The notes beneath the pieces were generated by a model, which was not told the origin of the DNA, searched no databases, and saw only the letters and a list, made by a program, of their open reading frames with translations. Below are positions 29,466 to 39,359 of a DNA stretch of 64,000 nucleotides, in pieces. Positions within the stretch are counted from its first letter, which is position 1. The number at the start of each line of letters is the position of its first letter. The stretch spans positions 36,677-100,676 of the forward strand of contig NZ_BLAD01000066.1 of the NCBI RefSeq assembly GCF_009687845.1, given 5' to 3'. A program made the translations under genes and the position numbers. The stretch is from Acrocarpospora corrugata (GTDB taxonomy: Bacteria; Actinomycetota; Actinomycetes; Streptosporangiales; Streptosporangiaceae).

Positions 29466-31192
29466 CATGCCTCCTGGAAGGACTGAGAAGAGGACTCGGG
29501 GCGAGCCATGCGTTCGGCGTCCAGGCCGGACAGCTTGTGCCCCTTGGAGAAGAACTTGGTGCGCGCCACCAGCGACATCAGCGGCTTGGTGAACAGGAAC
29601 ACCACCACGACGTCGATCACCGTGGTGAGGCCCATGGCGAACGCGAAGCCCGCCACGTCGCCGACGGCCAGGAAGAACAGCACGACGGCGGCGATGAACA
29701 TGACCGCGTCGGCCACCAGGATGGTCCGGCGGGCCCGCCGCCAGGCCACCTCGACCGCCGTACGGAGCGAGCGGCGGCCCTCCTTCATCTCGTCTCTCAT
29801 GCGTTCGAAGAAGACGATGAAGGAGTCCGCGGTGATGCCGATCGAGACCACCAGGCCGATGATGTGCGGGAGCGACAGGCGGAAGCCCGCGTTCTCGCTC
29901 AGCACGGTCACCGACAGGTAGGTCACGATGCTGGCCACCGCGAGGCTGGCGATGCCGACGAGGCCGAGGCCCCGGTAGTACAGCAGCAGGTACAGCATGA
30001 CGATCACGAGGCCGATGGCGCCCGAGATCAGGCCGCCGCGCAGCTGGTCGGCGCCGAGCGTCGAGGACACCGTCACGACCGAGCTGGTCTTGAACTTGAG
30101 CGGCAGCGCGCCGTACTTGAGCTGGTCGGCCAGCTCGCTGGCGGTCACCTGGGTGAAGCCGCCGGAGATGCGGGCCCGGCCGCCGGGGATCGCCTCGTTG
30201 ATGGTCGGCGCGACGATGACCGCGCCGTCCAGCACCGTGGCCAGCTGGTTCCGCGGCTGCGGCAGCGTGGTGATCCGGCGGGTGATGTCGGCGAACTGGG
30301 TGGCGCCGGCGCTCTTGAAGTCGACCTGGACGATCCATTCGCCGGTGGTCGGGTCGGTGCCCGCGGACGCGCCCGCGAGCTCGGTGCCCTTGACCGCGGC
30401 CTTGTCCAGGATGTACTTGATCTGGCCGCTGGTGTCACACGCCGCGTACTGCTTGTTCGGGTCGTCCTGAACGCCCTGGCCGAAGTTGGTGGCCGAGCAC
30501 TTCAGGTCCTTGAACTGCTGGAGCGTGGCGGGGTCGATGCCGGAGAGGTCCTGCCCGGCCAGCGGGTCGTCGGCGGGCGGGGTGGTGCCCCGGTCGGTCG
30601 GCAGCGGCGAGGGCTCGGCCCCCGGGCTGGCCGACGCGCTCGGCTCCGGCTGGGCGGAACCGCTCGGGGACGGCTGGGTGAGGGCCTTGGCGAGGCTGCG
30701 CCCTGCGGGGCTGCCGCTGGGCGAAGGATCGGCGGACACGGCGGGCGTGGCCGCGGGCGTGGCGGCGGGTGAACCGCTGGGCGCGTCGCTGGGCAGCGGG
30801 GCCGGCGTGTCCTGGGCCGGGCCGATGGCCAGCACCTGGCGGAAGCGGAGTTCGGCGGTGGTCACCAGCTTCTCCGCCTGCTCCTGACCCGCCCCGGGAA
30901 TCTGGATCAGGATGTTGGAGCCGGACTTGGCGACCTGTGCGTCGGAGATGCCGGTGCCGTTGACGCGATCACGGATGATGTTGACGGCCCGGTCGAGGCT
31001 CTCCTCTGGCGGCGCCTTGTTGTCCAGCGTCTCCGGTGACAGGGTCACCGTGGTGCCGCCGGCCAGGTCCAGGCCGAACTTCGGAATGTACGCCTTTTGC
31101 AGGATCGTCGCCGCGCCCATGGCGAGGATGATCGCCAGCAGCACCAGGAGCGTGCGTCCCGGCTTGATCTGGCTACTTGTCGGTGGGGCCAC
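29465..31192 (-). CDS. secD: Protein translocase subunit SecD with a low-complexity insertion
   Basis: A 575-residue SecD. Helix 1 at about 12-32, PKFGLDLAGGTTVTLSPET, P1 domain, then LADQLKYGALPLKF and a C-terminal six-helix block (GLVIVMLYLLLYYRGLGLVG). Between residues about 140 and 205, inside the extracytoplasmic region, lies an insertion very rich in Ser, Pro and Ala with four DPSPSG/AQPEPS-type repeats, which is not part of the SecD core and should be a flexible linker. Works with SecF. It overlaps the SecF start and is 42 bp from yajC. Confidence 0.95.
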   Translation of the reverse strand: MAPPTSSQIKPGRTLLVLLAIILAMGAATILQKAYIPKFGLDLAGGTTVTLSPETLDNKAPPEESLDRAVNIIRDRVNGTGISDAQVAKSGSNILIQIPGAGQEQAEKLVTTAELRFRQVLAIGPAQDTPAPLPSDAPSGSPAATPAATPAVSADPSPSGSPAGRSLAKALTQPSPSGSAQPEPSASASPGAEPSPLPTDRGTTPPADDPLAGQDLSGIDPATLQQFKDLKCSATNFGQGVQDDPNKQYAACDTSGQIKYILDKAAVKGTELAGASAGTDPTTGEWIVQVDFKSAGATQFADITRRITTLPQPRNQLATVLDGAVIVAPTINEAIPGGRARISGGFTQVTASELADQLKYGALPLKFKTSSVVTVSSTLGADQLRGGLISGAIGLVIVMLYLLLYYRGLGLVGIASLAVASIVTYLSVTVLSENAGFRLSLPHIIGLVVSIGITADSFIVFFERMRDEMKEGRRSLRTAVEVAWRRARRTILVADAVMFIAAVVLFFLAVGDVAGFAFAMGLTTVIDVVVVFLFTKPLMSLVARTKFFSKGHKLSGLDAERMARPESSSQSFQEA

Positions 31193-31234
31193 TGGTGGTC
31201 AGTCTTTCGGTCAAGGGGTCTTCAATGAGGGTAC

Positions 31235-31612
31235 TCAGGACTTCTTGGAGCTCGAATCCCCCTTCTCAGGGGCGTCTACCACCGCTTCCTCACTCACGGC
31301 GTCGTCATCGGCGTCCACCTCGTCGTGCTCGTCGGCCTCATCATGCTCGTCGACCGGCGAGATCACCCGGCCGATGGCGCCCTTGATCCAGCGCGTCTCG
31401 ACGCCGGGCGCGATCTCCAGCAGCACGTCGTCGTCGGCGAAGCCGGTCACGGTGGCGAACAGGCCCGTCGTCGTCATGACGCGAGAGCCCACCGAGAGCG
31501 AGTTCTGCATCGCGACCTGCTCCTGCTGCCGCTTACGCTGCGGCCGGATGAGCAGAAAGTAGAACACCACGATCAGCAGAATGATCGGGAGGAACTGCGC
31601 AAGCCCTTCCAC
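31235..31612 (-). CDS. yajC: Preprotein translocase accessory subunit YajC
   Basis: A 125-residue single-span membrane protein: hydrophobic helix QFLPIILLIVVFYFLLIRPQ at 6-25, then basic RKRQQEQ and the YajC core (VGSRVMTTTGLFATVTGFAD). The last ~45 residues form an acidic Asp/Glu/His-rich tail (SPVDEHDEADEHDEVDADDD) that is longer than in most YajC proteins. It is the first gene of yajC-secD-secF. Confidence 0.93.
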   Translation of the reverse strand: MEGLAQFLPIILLIVVFYFLLIRPQRKRQQEQVAMQNSLSVGSRVMTTTGLFATVTGFADDDVLLEIAPGVETRWIKGAIGRVISPVDEHDEADEHDEVDADDDAVSEEAVVDAPEKGDSSSKKS

Positions 31613-31895
31613 GGGGCTCTCCTTCGGTACGAGATGACCGGCCTAACGCGCCGGAGGTCACACAGGTGTACGCCTGCCCGGGCCGTGCCGCTCAGCACGT
31701 CAGCCTACACAGCCAGCCAAGCCACGCAGTGTAGGCGAGCGGTTTGAAGCCCGGCAACGAACCCACGTTTAGGCGCGCGGGAAAGTTCCGGGTTCACGCC
31801 CTTGCAACCGATCTGTGATCCGTAGCACACCCTATGGCATCCATGTACGCCTTTCGCCCACAGCGGGCCTTCGTGCCCGGTCAGCCGCGTAAAAA
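31613..31895. other. 283-bp intergenic region between ruvB and yajC
   Basis: I see no gene here. It contains one inverted repeat, GCCTACAC (31703-31710) with GTGTAGGC (31729-31736) around an 18-nt loop, which is not followed by a U-run. It must hold the promoter for yajC-secDF and probably the end of the ruv transcript. Composition is less GC-rich near 31760-31860. Confidence 0.5.
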
Positions 31896-32927
31896 CTAGC
31901 CCTCATCGAAGGTTCCGAACGCCCCCGGCGGCGGCACCAGCCCGAAATGCACCCAGGCGGCGGCGGTCGCCACCCGCCCCCGCGGGGTCCGGGCCAGCAG
32001 CCCCTGCCGGACCAGGAACGGCTCGGCCACCACCTCGACCGTCTCCGGCTCCTCCCCCACCGCGACCGCCAGCGTGGACAGCCCGACCGGGCCGCCGCCG
32101 AACCGGCGCAGCAGCGCCAGCAGGACGGCCCGGTCCAGCCGGTCCAGGCCCTCGGCGTCCACCTCGTACAGATTGAGCGCGGCGGCGGCGATGTCCCTGG
32201 TGATCAGGCCGTCGGCGCGGACGTCGGAGAAGTCGCGGACCCGGCGGAGCAGCCGGTTGGCGATGCGCGGGGTGCCCCGGGAGCGGCCGGCGATCTCCTC
32301 GGCGGCCTCGTCCGGCAGGTTCACCCCGAGCAGCCGGGACGAGCGGCGCAGCACCTGCTCCAGCTCGTCCTGCTCGTAGAAGTCCATGTGCGCGGTGAAG
32401 CCGAACCGGTCGCGCAGCGGCGCGGGCAGCAGCCCGGCCCTGGTGGTGGCCGCGACCAGGGTGAACGGCGCGATGTCGAGCGGGATCGCGGTCGCGCCGG
32501 GGCCCTTGCCGACGATGATGTCGACCCGGAAGTCCTCCATCGCCAGGTACAGCATCTCCTCGGCGGGGCGGGCCATCCGGTGGATCTCGTCGATGAACAG
32601 CACTTCGCCGTCGCTGAGCGTGGACAGGATGGCGGCCAGGTCGCCCGCGCGTTCCAGCGCGGGGCCGGAGGTGACCCGGAGCGGCGCGCCCAGCTCGGCC
32701 GAGACGATCATGGCGAGGGTGGTCTTGCCGAGGCCGGGCGGGCCGCTCATCAGCACGTGGTCCGGCGGCGTGCCCCGCAGCAGCGCGCTCTGCAGCACCA
32801 GGGACAGCTGTTCCCTGACCCTGGCCTGGCCGATGAACTCGCTCAGCCGCTTGGGGCGGAGCGCGGCCTCGATCACCTGCTCGTCGCCCTCGGCGTCGGG
32901 CGAGACCAGCTCCCGGTCGAAGCTCAC
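31896..32927 (-). CDS. ruvB: Holliday junction branch-migration helicase RuvB
   Basis: A 343-residue AAA+ motor that drives branch migration with RuvA. Walker [17 protein letters not shown], Walker [15 protein letters not shown], sensor [20 protein letters not shown], arginine finger region [11 protein letters not shown], and the C-terminal winged-helix domain ([20 protein letters not shown]). It lies 28 bp downstream of ruvA in the standard ruvC-ruvA-ruvB order. Confidence 0.97.
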   Translation of the reverse strand: MSFDRELVSPDAEGDEQVIEAALRPKRLSEFIGQARVREQLSLVLQSALLRGTPPDHVLMSGPPGLGKTTLAMIVSAELGAPLRVTSGPALERAGDLAAILSTLSDGEVLFIDEIHRMARPAEEMLYLAMEDFRVDIIVGKGPGATAIPLDIAPFTLVAATTRAGLLPAPLRDRFGFTAHMDFYEQDELEQVLRRSSRLLGVNLPDEAAEEIAGRSRGTPRIANRLLRRVRDFSDVRADGLITRDIAAAALNLYEVDAEGLDRLDRAVLLALLRRFGGGPVGLSTLAVAVGEEPETVEVVAEPFLVRQGLLARTPRGRVATAAAWVHFGLVPPPGAFGTFDEG

Positions 32928-32955
32928 GGCCGCCCTCCCGCTGAAAGATTCACGG

Positions 32956-33573
32956 TCATCGCACGCTCAGCGAGCGGAGCGCGGCCTTGAGCAGCACGGC
33001 GACCTGGGGGGCGCGGCCCGCCGCGGTCTCCAAGTCGGCTTCCGGGGCGACGGCGGCGACGGCCTCGTCGGCGTCCCTGGTGGAGTAGCCGAGACCGACC
33101 AGGCCGGAGTGCACCTGCTCGCGCCAGGGCGCGCGCCGCCCGCCGTTGAGCGCGGCGTTGACGACCTCCTCCGGGGTGCCGAGTTTGTCCTTGAGTTCCA
33201 GGACGATGCGCTGGGCGCCCTTCTGGCCGATGCCGGGGACCAGGGTGAGCGCCTTGAGGTCGGCGGAGGCCACCGCGACGCGGAGCGCGTTCGGGGTGTG
33301 CACGGCCAGCATGGCCAGCGCGATCCTGGGGCCGACGCCGCTGGCCGTCTGCAGCAGCTCGAAGACGACGCGTTCGTCGTCGGAGCCGAAGCCGTACAGC
33401 GTGAGGGACTCCTCGCGGACCACCAGGGAGGTGGCCAGGCGGGCGGGCTCGCCGATCCGCATGGTGCCGAGGGTGCCGGGGGTGCAGTGGACCAGGATGC
33501 CGACGCCGCCGACCTCGATCACGGCGGCGTCCGGGGCCAGCGCGGTGACCCGGCCGGAGACTGAGGCGATCAC
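32956..33573 (-). CDS. ruvA: Holliday junction DNA-binding protein RuvA
   Basis: 205 residues starting with a GTG that overlaps the ruvC stop (GTGA). The N-terminal OB fold reads [20 protein letters not shown]; two helix-hairpin-helix motifs follow ([19 protein letters not shown] and [19 protein letters not shown]), and the C-terminal domain III contacts RuvB. The C-terminus is a plain Leu/Ala-rich helix. The longer in-frame reading upstream is in the ruvC antiframe and is not used. Confidence 0.96.
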   Translation of the reverse strand: MIASVSGRVTALAPDAAVIEVGGVGILVHCTPGTLGTMRIGEPARLATSLVVREESLTLYGFGSDDERVVFELLQTASGVGPRIALAMLAVHTPNALRVAVASADLKALTLVPGIGQKGAQRIVLELKDKLGTPEEVVNAALNGGRRAPWREQVHSGLVGLGYSTRDADEAVAAVAPEADLETAAGRAPQVAVLLKAALRSLSVR

Positions 33574-34094
33574 GGCTTCCCCTTGGCCCTGGCCAGTGCG
33601 TCGGCCAGGCGGTTCTGGGCCGCGCCGCGCCAGAGGTGGCAGATGGCGAGGGCGAGGGCGTCGGCGGCGTCGGCCGGTCTGGGCATCGCGTCGAGCCGGA
33701 GCAGCCGGGTCACCATGGCGCCGACCTGCTTCTTGTCGGCGGTGCCGCTGCCGGTGATGGCCGCCTTGACCTCGGAAGGGGTGTGCAGCGCCACCGGCAG
33801 CCCGCGCCGGGCGGCGCACACGATCGCGACGGCGGCGGCCTGCGCGGTGCCCATCACGGTGCGCACGTTGTGCTGGGCGAAGACCCGTTCGACGGCGACC
33901 GCGTCGGGGCGCACCTCGTCCAGCCACTGCTCGATCCCGGCCTCGATCGCGACCAGCCGGGCGCCGATCTCGGCGTCGGGGGGCGTGCGCACCACGCCGA
34001 CGGCCACCAGGCTGAGCGGCGCGCCCGGCCGTCCTTCGACGGCGCCGAGCCCGCAGCGGGTCAGCCCGGGATCGACCCCCAACACCCTGAGCAC
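33570..34094 (-). CDS. ruvC: Crossover junction endodeoxyribonuclease RuvC
   Basis: A 174-residue resolvase that cuts Holliday junctions symmetrically. Catalytic acidic residues lie in [11 protein letters not shown] (Asp), [11 protein letters not shown] (Glu) and the C-terminal [15 protein letters not shown] (two Asp). GTG start at 34094. It overlaps ruvA by 4 bp and is 79 bp from the Eis-like gene, so the ruv operon probably begins here. Confidence 0.96.
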   Translation of the reverse strand: MLRVLGVDPGLTRCGLGAVEGRPGAPLSLVAVGVVRTPPDAEIGARLVAIEAGIEQWLDEVRPDAVAVERVFAQHNVRTVMGTAQAAAVAIVCAARRGLPVALHTPSEVKAAITGSGTADKKQVGAMVTRLLRLDAMPRPADAADALALAICHLWRGAAQNRLADALARAKGKP

Positions 34095-34173
34095 GCCCAG
34101 ACCCCCACTCCACCGAACACCTGTTCGGCGGAGACTTTACTCCACCGGGACCGCGCAAGCACGCAGGACACGA

Positions 34174-35325
34174 TCAGAAGTAGTCGAGCATGTACGGTTT
34201 GGCCGCGAACGCGGCATCCAGCGCCTCGTCTTCGTCAGTGGGGCCGGTCAGCAGACCGGCGCGGCGCAGCGTCGAGGCGGGGATTCCGGCGTACAGGGCG
34301 GACAGGCCGCCGATGCCGAGAACCGGCCCGGCGCCCGAATCGGCGCGGGTGGCTGCGCCGGATCCGCCGCCGACCTCGATCCGCCAGCCGCCGCTGTTCC
34401 CGGGCCGCTGCGCGTCCTGGACCTGGACGACGGCGTCCACCGTGACGGCGGCCGGGTAGCCGCGGGCCTCGATCGCCTCCGCCACGTCGAGCAGGCGGAA
34501 CATCCAGCGCGGCTGCGTGAGGGTGTCCTCCTTGCGGTCGGCGAGCAGCCAGAAGACCGGGTCGTCGGGCATGATCGGGGCCCTGACCTGCTTGGCGACG
34601 GTGGCGTGGGTGCCGACCATGGCCCACAGCGCGCGGGCGGTGGCCTCGGATCCGGCCACCAGGTTGTCCACCCGGATGTCCTCGCCGGACCAGCTGTAGG
34701 TGACGAACCCGTCGTCGGCGAGGTAGCAGAAGTCGTCATCGTCGTCGAGCCAGAGCCGCCAGGTCTCCTCGTCGTACAGGATCGGCCCGGAGGCGCGGGT
34801 GGCGGTGTACACACGGGCGATCACCGACCGCAGTTCGGCCGCGTCGCCCGGCCCCATCCGGCGGAGCGCGACCGGCTCGGCGGCGGTGACGCGGCGCAGC
34901 GCCTCGGCCGGGATGGCGGCGATCAGCTGGGCGCCCGCGTGCTCCCAGCCCAGCCGCCGGTACACGTGGGTGGTGGCCGGGTAGAGCGCGGAGACCAGGT
35001 GCCCGAGCTCGGCGGCGCGCTCGATGACGGCGAGCATGATCTGCCGCCCGGCGCCCCGGCCGCGGTCCTCCGGCGACACGGTGACGCTGGCGACCCCGCC
35101 CATCGACACCGGCCGCCCATGCCACCACTGCGTGTACGGATTGATCCGCGCCGTGCCGACCAGCCGGTTCCCGGCGAAGGCCCCCAGATATCGCCCTTCG
35201 GCCAGGAACGGCAGGACCAGTTTCCGCCAGACGGCCGCCGATCCCTCGGACAGCGGCCCGAAGGCCCGCTTGCGGCCGTCCAGCACGGCGTCCAGGTCGG
35301 CCTCGGTCAGATCACGAATCTCCAC
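34174..35325 (-). CDS. Eis-type GNAT N-acetyltransferase
   Basis: A 383-residue protein with a tandem-GNAT plus SCP2-like layout, as in mycobacterial Eis. The acetyl-CoA site is SVTVSPEDRGRGAGRQIMLA; HVYRRLGWE holds the Tyr used as general acid in Eis, and the chain ends in an aromatic Phe (YMLDYF) whose carboxylate is the catalytic base in Eis. Family knowledge: Eis acetylates many amines, including aminoglycosides and lysine side chains. The real substrate here is unknown. A sequence DDDDD insertion lies near residue 197. Confidence 0.88.
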   Translation of the reverse strand: MEIRDLTEADLDAVLDGRKRAFGPLSEGSAAVWRKLVLPFLAEGRYLGAFAGNRLVGTARINPYTQWWHGRPVSMGGVASVTVSPEDRGRGAGRQIMLAVIERAAELGHLVSALYPATTHVYRRLGWEHAGAQLIAAIPAEALRRVTAAEPVALRRMGPGDAAELRSVIARVYTATRASGPILYDEETWRLWLDDDDDFCYLADDGFVTYSWSGEDIRVDNLVAGSEATARALWAMVGTHATVAKQVRAPIMPDDPVFWLLADRKEDTLTQPRWMFRLLDVAEAIEARGYPAAVTVDAVVQVQDAQRPGNSGGWRIEVGGGSGAATRADSGAGPVLGIGGLSALYAGIPASTLRRAGLLTGPTDEDEALDAAFAAKPYMLDYF

Positions 35326-35369
35326 AACGGCCTACCGTATTGCGAGGATTAGCCTGAAGCGACCTGATT

Positions 35370-36149
35370 TCAGGCGTCGAGCTTCTCCAGGATCTCGTCG
35401 GAGACGTCCACGTTCGCCCACACGTTCTGCACGTCGTCGGAGTCCTCCAGCGCGTCGATCAGGCGGAACACCTTGCGCGCGCCGTCCTCGTCCACGGGCA
35501 CGCTGATCGACGGCATGAAGCTGCTCTCCGCCGAGTCGTAGTCGATGCCCGCCTGCTGCAGCGCCTGGCGCACCGGCACCAGGTCGGACGCCTCCGACAC
35601 GATCTCGAACGACTCGCCCAGGTCGTTGACCTCTTCCGCGCCCGCGTCCAGGACGGCGTCCAGGATCTGGTCCTCGGTCAGCTCGACCCGGCCGGCCTTG
35701 GACTCGGAGACCAGCTTGGACACCAGGATGACGCCCTTGCGGTTGAACATGTACGACACCGAGTTCGGGTCGGCCAGCGAGCCGCCGTTACGGGTGAGCG
35801 CGACCCTGACCTCGGAGGCGGCCCGGTTGCGGTTGTCGGTGAGGCACTCGATCAGGACGGCGACGCCGTTGGGCCCGTACCCCTCGTACATGATGGTCTG
35901 CCAGTCGGCGCCGCCGGCTTCGAGGCCGCCGCCGCGCTTGCGGGCCCGCTCGATGTTGTCGTTCGGCACCGAGCTCTTCTTGGCCTTGGTGATGGCGTCG
36001 AAGAGGGTCGGGTTGCCCTCCGGGTCGGGGCCGCCGGTCCTGGCCGCTACCTCGATGTTCTTGATGAGCTTGGCGAAGAGCTTGCCGCGCTTGGAGTCGA
36101 GCGCCGCCTTCTTGTGCTTCGTCGTCGCCCATTTGGAGTGGCCGGACAT
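35370..36149 (-). CDS. YebC/PmpR-family protein
   Basis: A 259-residue protein starting [20 protein letters not shown], the YebC signature, with conserved [11 protein letters not shown] and [18 protein letters not shown]. Family members have been described both as transcription regulators and as translation factors that help ribosomes through difficult peptide sequences. It stands between pdxT and the eis-like gene, as in mycobacteria where yebC lies near pdxT and ruvC. Only three bases separate the start from the pdxT stop. Confidence 0.94.
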   Translation of the reverse strand: MSGHSKWATTKHKKAALDSKRGKLFAKLIKNIEVAARTGGPDPEGNPTLFDAITKAKKSSVPNDNIERARKRGGGLEAGGADWQTIMYEGYGPNGVAVLIECLTDNRNRAASEVRVALTRNGGSLADPNSVSYMFNRKGVILVSKLVSESKAGRVELTEDQILDAVLDAGAEEVNDLGESFEIVSEASDLVPVRQALQQAGIDYDSAESSFMPSISVPVDEDGARKVFRLIDALEDSDDVQNVWANVDVSDEILEKLDA

Positions 36150-36152
36150 CGC

Positions 36153-36734
36153 CTAGAGCTCCCTTACCATCTCTACGAAATACGAATGGACCCGCGCGTC
36201 ACCCGTGAGCTCCGGGTGGAAGGACGTCGCGAGCAGTGGCCCTTGACGGACCGCGACGATCCTATCGCCAGCGCGGGCCAGCACTTCGACATCGGCGGCC
36301 ACCGATTCCACCCAGGGGGCGCGGATGAAGACCGCGCGCAGCGGCCCGCGCCCGGCGAAGTCCAGGTCGGCCTCGAAGGAGTCGACCTGGCGGCCGAAGG
36401 CGTTGCGGCGGACCACCATGTCGATGCCGCCCAGGGTCTGCTGCCCCTCGACGCCGCCCTCGATCCGGTCCGCCAGCATGATCATCCCGGCGCAGGAGCC
36501 GTACGCGGGCAGCCCCGCCTTGATCCGCATCCGGAGCGGTTCGAGCAGTTCGAAGGCGGTGGCCAGCTTCCAGATGGTGGTGGACTCGCCGCCCGGGATG
36601 ACCAGGGCGTCGGCGGCGTCCAGCTCCTCGGGACGCCGGACCGGGAAACCGGCCGCCCCGGCCTCGGCCAGGGCGTCCAGGTGTTCGCGCACATCCCCCT
36701 GCAGGGCGAGCACGCCGATCTTCACGTCAGTCAC
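36153..36734 (-). CDS. pdxT: Pyridoxal 5'-phosphate synthase glutaminase subunit PdxT
   Basis: A 193-residue class I glutamine amidotransferase that supplies ammonia to PdxS for PLP synthesis. [15 protein letters not shown] starts the fold; [10 protein letters not shown], the nucleophile elbow [13 protein letters not shown] (Cys) and [11 protein letters not shown] (His, Glu) make the triad. GTG at 36734 overlaps the pdxS stop (GTGA); a second GTG three codons later is possible. Confidence 0.95.
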   Translation of the reverse strand: MTDVKIGVLALQGDVREHLDALAEAGAAGFPVRRPEELDAADALVIPGGESTTIWKLATAFELLEPLRMRIKAGLPAYGSCAGMIMLADRIEGGVEGQQTLGGIDMVVRRNAFGRQVDSFEADLDFAGRGPLRAVFIRAPWVESVAADVEVLARAGDRIVAVRQGPLLATSFHPELTGDARVHSYFVEMVREL

Positions 36735-37633
36735 CAGCCGCGCTCGGCCAGCCGGTGCGGGGCCGGGATCTCGTCGACGTTGAGGCCGACCATGGCCTCG
36801 CCGAGACCGCGGGACACCTTGGCGATGACGTCGGGGTCGTCGTGGAAGGTGGTGGCCTTGACGATGGCGGCGGCACGCTCGGCCGGGTTGCCCGACTTGA
36901 AGATGCCGGAGCCGACGAAGACGCCCTCGGCGCCGAGCTGCATCATCATGGCGGCGTCGGCTGGGGTGGCGATACCGCCGGCGGTGAACAGCACCACCGG
37001 CAGCTTGCCGGTCCTGGCCACCTCGGCGACCAGCTCGTACGGCGCCTGCAGCTCCTTGGCCGCCACGTACAGCTCGTCCTCGGGCAGCGAGGCGAGCCGC
37101 TTGAGCTCGCCGCGGATGGTGCGCATGTGGGTGACCGCGTTGGAGACGTCGCCGGTGCCCGCCTCGCCCTTGGAGCGGATCATGGCGGCGCCCTCGTTGA
37201 TCCGCCGCAGCGCCTCGCCCAGGTTGGTGGCGCCGCACACGAAGGGCACGGTGAACTTCCACTTGTCGATGTGGTTGGCGTAGTCGGCGGGGGTGAGCAC
37301 CTCGGACTCGTCGATGTAGTCGACGCCGAGCGACATCAGCACCTGCGCCTCCACGAAGTGCCCGATCCTGGCCTTGGCCATGACCGGGATCGACACCGCG
37401 GCGATGATGCCGTCGATCATGTCGGGGTCGCTCATCCGGGACACGCCGCCCTGCGCGCGGATGTCGGCGGGCACTCGTTCCAGCGCCATGACCGCGACCG
37501 CGCCCGCGTCCTCGGCGATCTTCGCCTGCTCCGGGGTGACGACGTCCATGATGACGCCTCCCTTGAGCATCTCGGCCATCCCTCGCTTGACGCGGGCGGT
37601 TCCGACGGACGGGGTGACTTCAGGGGTAGACAC
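36731..37633 (-). CDS. pdxS: Pyridoxal 5'-phosphate synthase subunit PdxS
   Basis: A 300-residue TIM-barrel enzyme that builds PLP from ribose 5-phosphate, glyceraldehyde 3-phosphate and ammonia. Conserved [34 protein letters not shown] (catalytic Lys) and [16 protein letters not shown]. It pairs with PdxT through a 4-bp overlap. The first ~15 residues vary between species and are not needed for the fold. Confidence 0.97.
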   Translation of the reverse strand: MSTPEVTPSVGTARVKRGMAEMLKGGVIMDVVTPEQAKIAEDAGAVAVMALERVPADIRAQGGVSRMSDPDMIDGIIAAVSIPVMAKARIGHFVEAQVLMSLGVDYIDESEVLTPADYANHIDKWKFTVPFVCGATNLGEALRRINEGAAMIRSKGEAGTGDVSNAVTHMRTIRGELKRLASLPEDELYVAAKELQAPYELVAEVARTGKLPVVLFTAGGIATPADAAMMMQLGAEGVFVGSGIFKSGNPAERAAAIVKATTFHDDPDVIAKVSRGLGEAMVGLNVDEIPAPHRLAERGW

Positions 37634-37745
37634 GGCGATACCTCACACTGCTGGTAAGCGGGACAATTCCATCCTAGGCGTCGGGCCCTGCCCTCCCGGA
37701 CGTACCACTTTGTCAGGGGCCGCCGGGGAAGTTGGACAGGCTGTC

Positions 37746-38753
37746 CTACGGCTGGATCGGCTTCCTGGACGCCAGAACCACCCACACGGGGCCGCGCGCG
37801 AACGTCATCGGCTTCCCGTCGGCGGTGGTGAAGGAGGTGCCGTCCGCCTCGGTCGGGCGCTCCCAGTTGACCTTGTACGCCTGGCCGTCCCGCAGCACGA
37901 TCCCGGTGCCCTTGCCGGTGGAGTGCACCAGCGGCGTGTAGCTGCCGTTCACGTCGTGGAACTGGGACCGCTCGGTCTTGGTGTACTGCACCACGACGGT
38001 GGCCGCGCCGAGCTGGCCGCCGCCGGCCGCCATGTCCTTCTCGCCGTCCTGCCAGACCAGCCAGCGCTTCTCCGCGGCGCTCCAGCCGAAGGTGAACCGG
38101 GCGGCCGGGTAGCGCACGCCGTAGCTCTTCTTGGGCACGCCCCCGGCGGGCGGCTCGTCGGAGAAGACGAAGCCGATGTCCTTGGCCTTGGTCGCCTTAG
38201 CGGCCTCGCGCAGCAGCTTGCTGGGGGTGCCGACCAGGTTGTATGGCGCGTACCGGCCCGGATAGCGGAAGTAGGCGGCGGGCGCGGCGCTGTCGGAGAC
38301 GTCGAACAGCGAGGCTTCCTGGACGAACGGGATCATCTTGGTCTGCACGCCCGAGTAGGCCAGCGCCGGCTTCCCGAACATGGGCAGGATGTGCAGGTCG
38401 GAGATGCGCGCCGAGCGGACCGGGCCGACCTCCTTGGGGATGCGCGAGGAGAAGATGGCCATCAGCCGGGTCAGGCCGCCCTCGACCTGCTCGATGTAGA
38501 CGATGTCGGCCTTGTCCACGCCGATCTGCGGCTTGCCCGACGAAGTGTTCTCGATCTTGACGGCCAGCACCGGGCGGCGGGCCTTCACCGGCATGCCGGT
38601 GAAGGGGTGCTCCGGGGGCGGCGGCGGGGCCTGGGATTCGTCCACGCCGGCCGCCTGCGGCTGTGTGCCGGGCGGGTCGTCGGCGGAGCAAGCCGCCGCC
38701 AGCAGCGCCAATCCCGACGCCAGCGCGACAGCGATGACCCGATTTGCCCGCAC
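37746..38753 (-). CDS. DUF3048 lipoprotein (YerB-like)
   Basis: A 335-residue exported lipoprotein: signal peptide VIAVALASGLALLAAACSAD with lipobox LAAAC, a Pro-rich linker, then the two-part DUF3048 domain (PVLAVKIENTSSGKPQIGVD, ISDLHILPMFGKPALAYSGV, FFF-poor core, then VVVQYTKTERSQFHDVNGSY). The family is widespread and uncharacterised, and is linked to cell-surface processes by its location only. It is monocistronic by spacing: 78 bp from the LemA-like gene downstream. Confidence 0.86.
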   Translation of the reverse strand: MRANRVIAVALASGLALLAAACSADDPPGTQPQAAGVDESQAPPPPPEHPFTGMPVKARRPVLAVKIENTSSGKPQIGVDKADIVYIEQVEGGLTRLMAIFSSRIPKEVGPVRSARISDLHILPMFGKPALAYSGVQTKMIPFVQEASLFDVSDSAAPAAYFRYPGRYAPYNLVGTPSKLLREAAKATKAKDIGFVFSDEPPAGGVPKKSYGVRYPAARFTFGWSAAEKRWLVWQDGEKDMAAGGGQLGAATVVVQYTKTERSQFHDVNGSYTPLVHSTGKGTGIVLRDGQAYKVNWERPTEADGTSFTTADGKPMTFARGPVWVVLASRKPIQP

Positions 38754-38831
38754 CGAACCAGTCTCCTCCCGATATGAAACGGCAAGAGCTTACCCGGGCC
38801 TGCTGAGAAATCGGTCAGAGTGTGTAAAACG

Positions 38832-39359
38832 CTATTCGGTCGCCAGCGCGATCGGCGGGGCGTCGTCGATCTCGAAGAAGCGCGGATAGGCGGTGTGGCC
38901 GGCCAGCCGCAGCGTACGGGCCAGCCAGCGGCGCTGCGCGATCCGGGTGACGCCGACGGCGGTGTTGTAGAAACGGCGCGAGTAGACGACCTTGGCCACG
39001 GCGGTGTCCAGCTCGTCCAGGAGTTCGGGGGCGTGCACCTTCTCGCGGAAACGCTCCTGGTCGACGACGGCGCGCAGGGTCCTGGACAGGTCGCTCTCGG
39101 CGTGCTCGCGCTCGTCGGGGCCGGCCGTGCGGGCCTCGTGCGCGGCGGCGGCCAGCACCAGCGAGGTGGCCGGGTCGAGCAGCCGGGAGCCCGCCAGCTC
39201 CAGGCAGACGGCGGAGCGGCGCAGCAGGGCGGCGTCCAGCGCGGCCTGAGCGGTCTCCAGGCGGATGTGCAGCCGGTCCAGGCGGCCGGCCCGCCAGGAG
39301 ATGTAGACGGCCGTGAGCAGCACGATGGCGCCCACGACCAGGACCACCGTGGTGGTCAC
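38832..39359 (-). CDS. LemA-like membrane protein in the PIM operon
   Basis: A 175-residue protein with one N-terminal helix (VVLVVGAIVLLTAVYISW) followed by a helical domain (LDRLHIRLETAQAALDAALL and FYNTAVGVTRIAQRRWLART). The YNtAV and FFEID elements recall the LemA family, but the match is distant. GTG start overlaps the pimA stop by 4 bp, so it is translated with the lipid glycosylation genes. In mycobacteria a NUDIX gene follows pimA instead. I cannot assign a function. Confidence 0.7.
   Translation of the reverse strand: MTTTVVLVVGAIVLLTAVYISWRAGRLDRLHIRLETAQAALDAALLRRSAVCLELAGSRLLDPATSLVLAAAAHEARTAGPDEREHAESDLSRTLRAVVDQERFREKVHAPELLDELDTAVAKVVYSRRFYNTAVGVTRIAQRRWLARTLRLAGHTAYPRFFEIDDAPPIALATE

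Noticed and set aside
28422..30338. A single long secF gene of 638 codons
   Set aside because: The upstream part is antiframe to secD; SecF homology and a good Shine-Dalgarno put the start at 29465.
31613..31895. tRNA or small RNA gene
   Set aside because: No cloverleaf or T-loop sequence; only one weak hairpin with an 18-nt loop.
32956..34158. A fused 400-codon ruvA
   Set aside because: The N-terminal part is the ruvC region in another frame; RuvA homology starts at GTG 33573.
36153..37262. A fused 369-codon pdxT
   Set aside because: The upstream part reads pdxS out of frame and has no homology.
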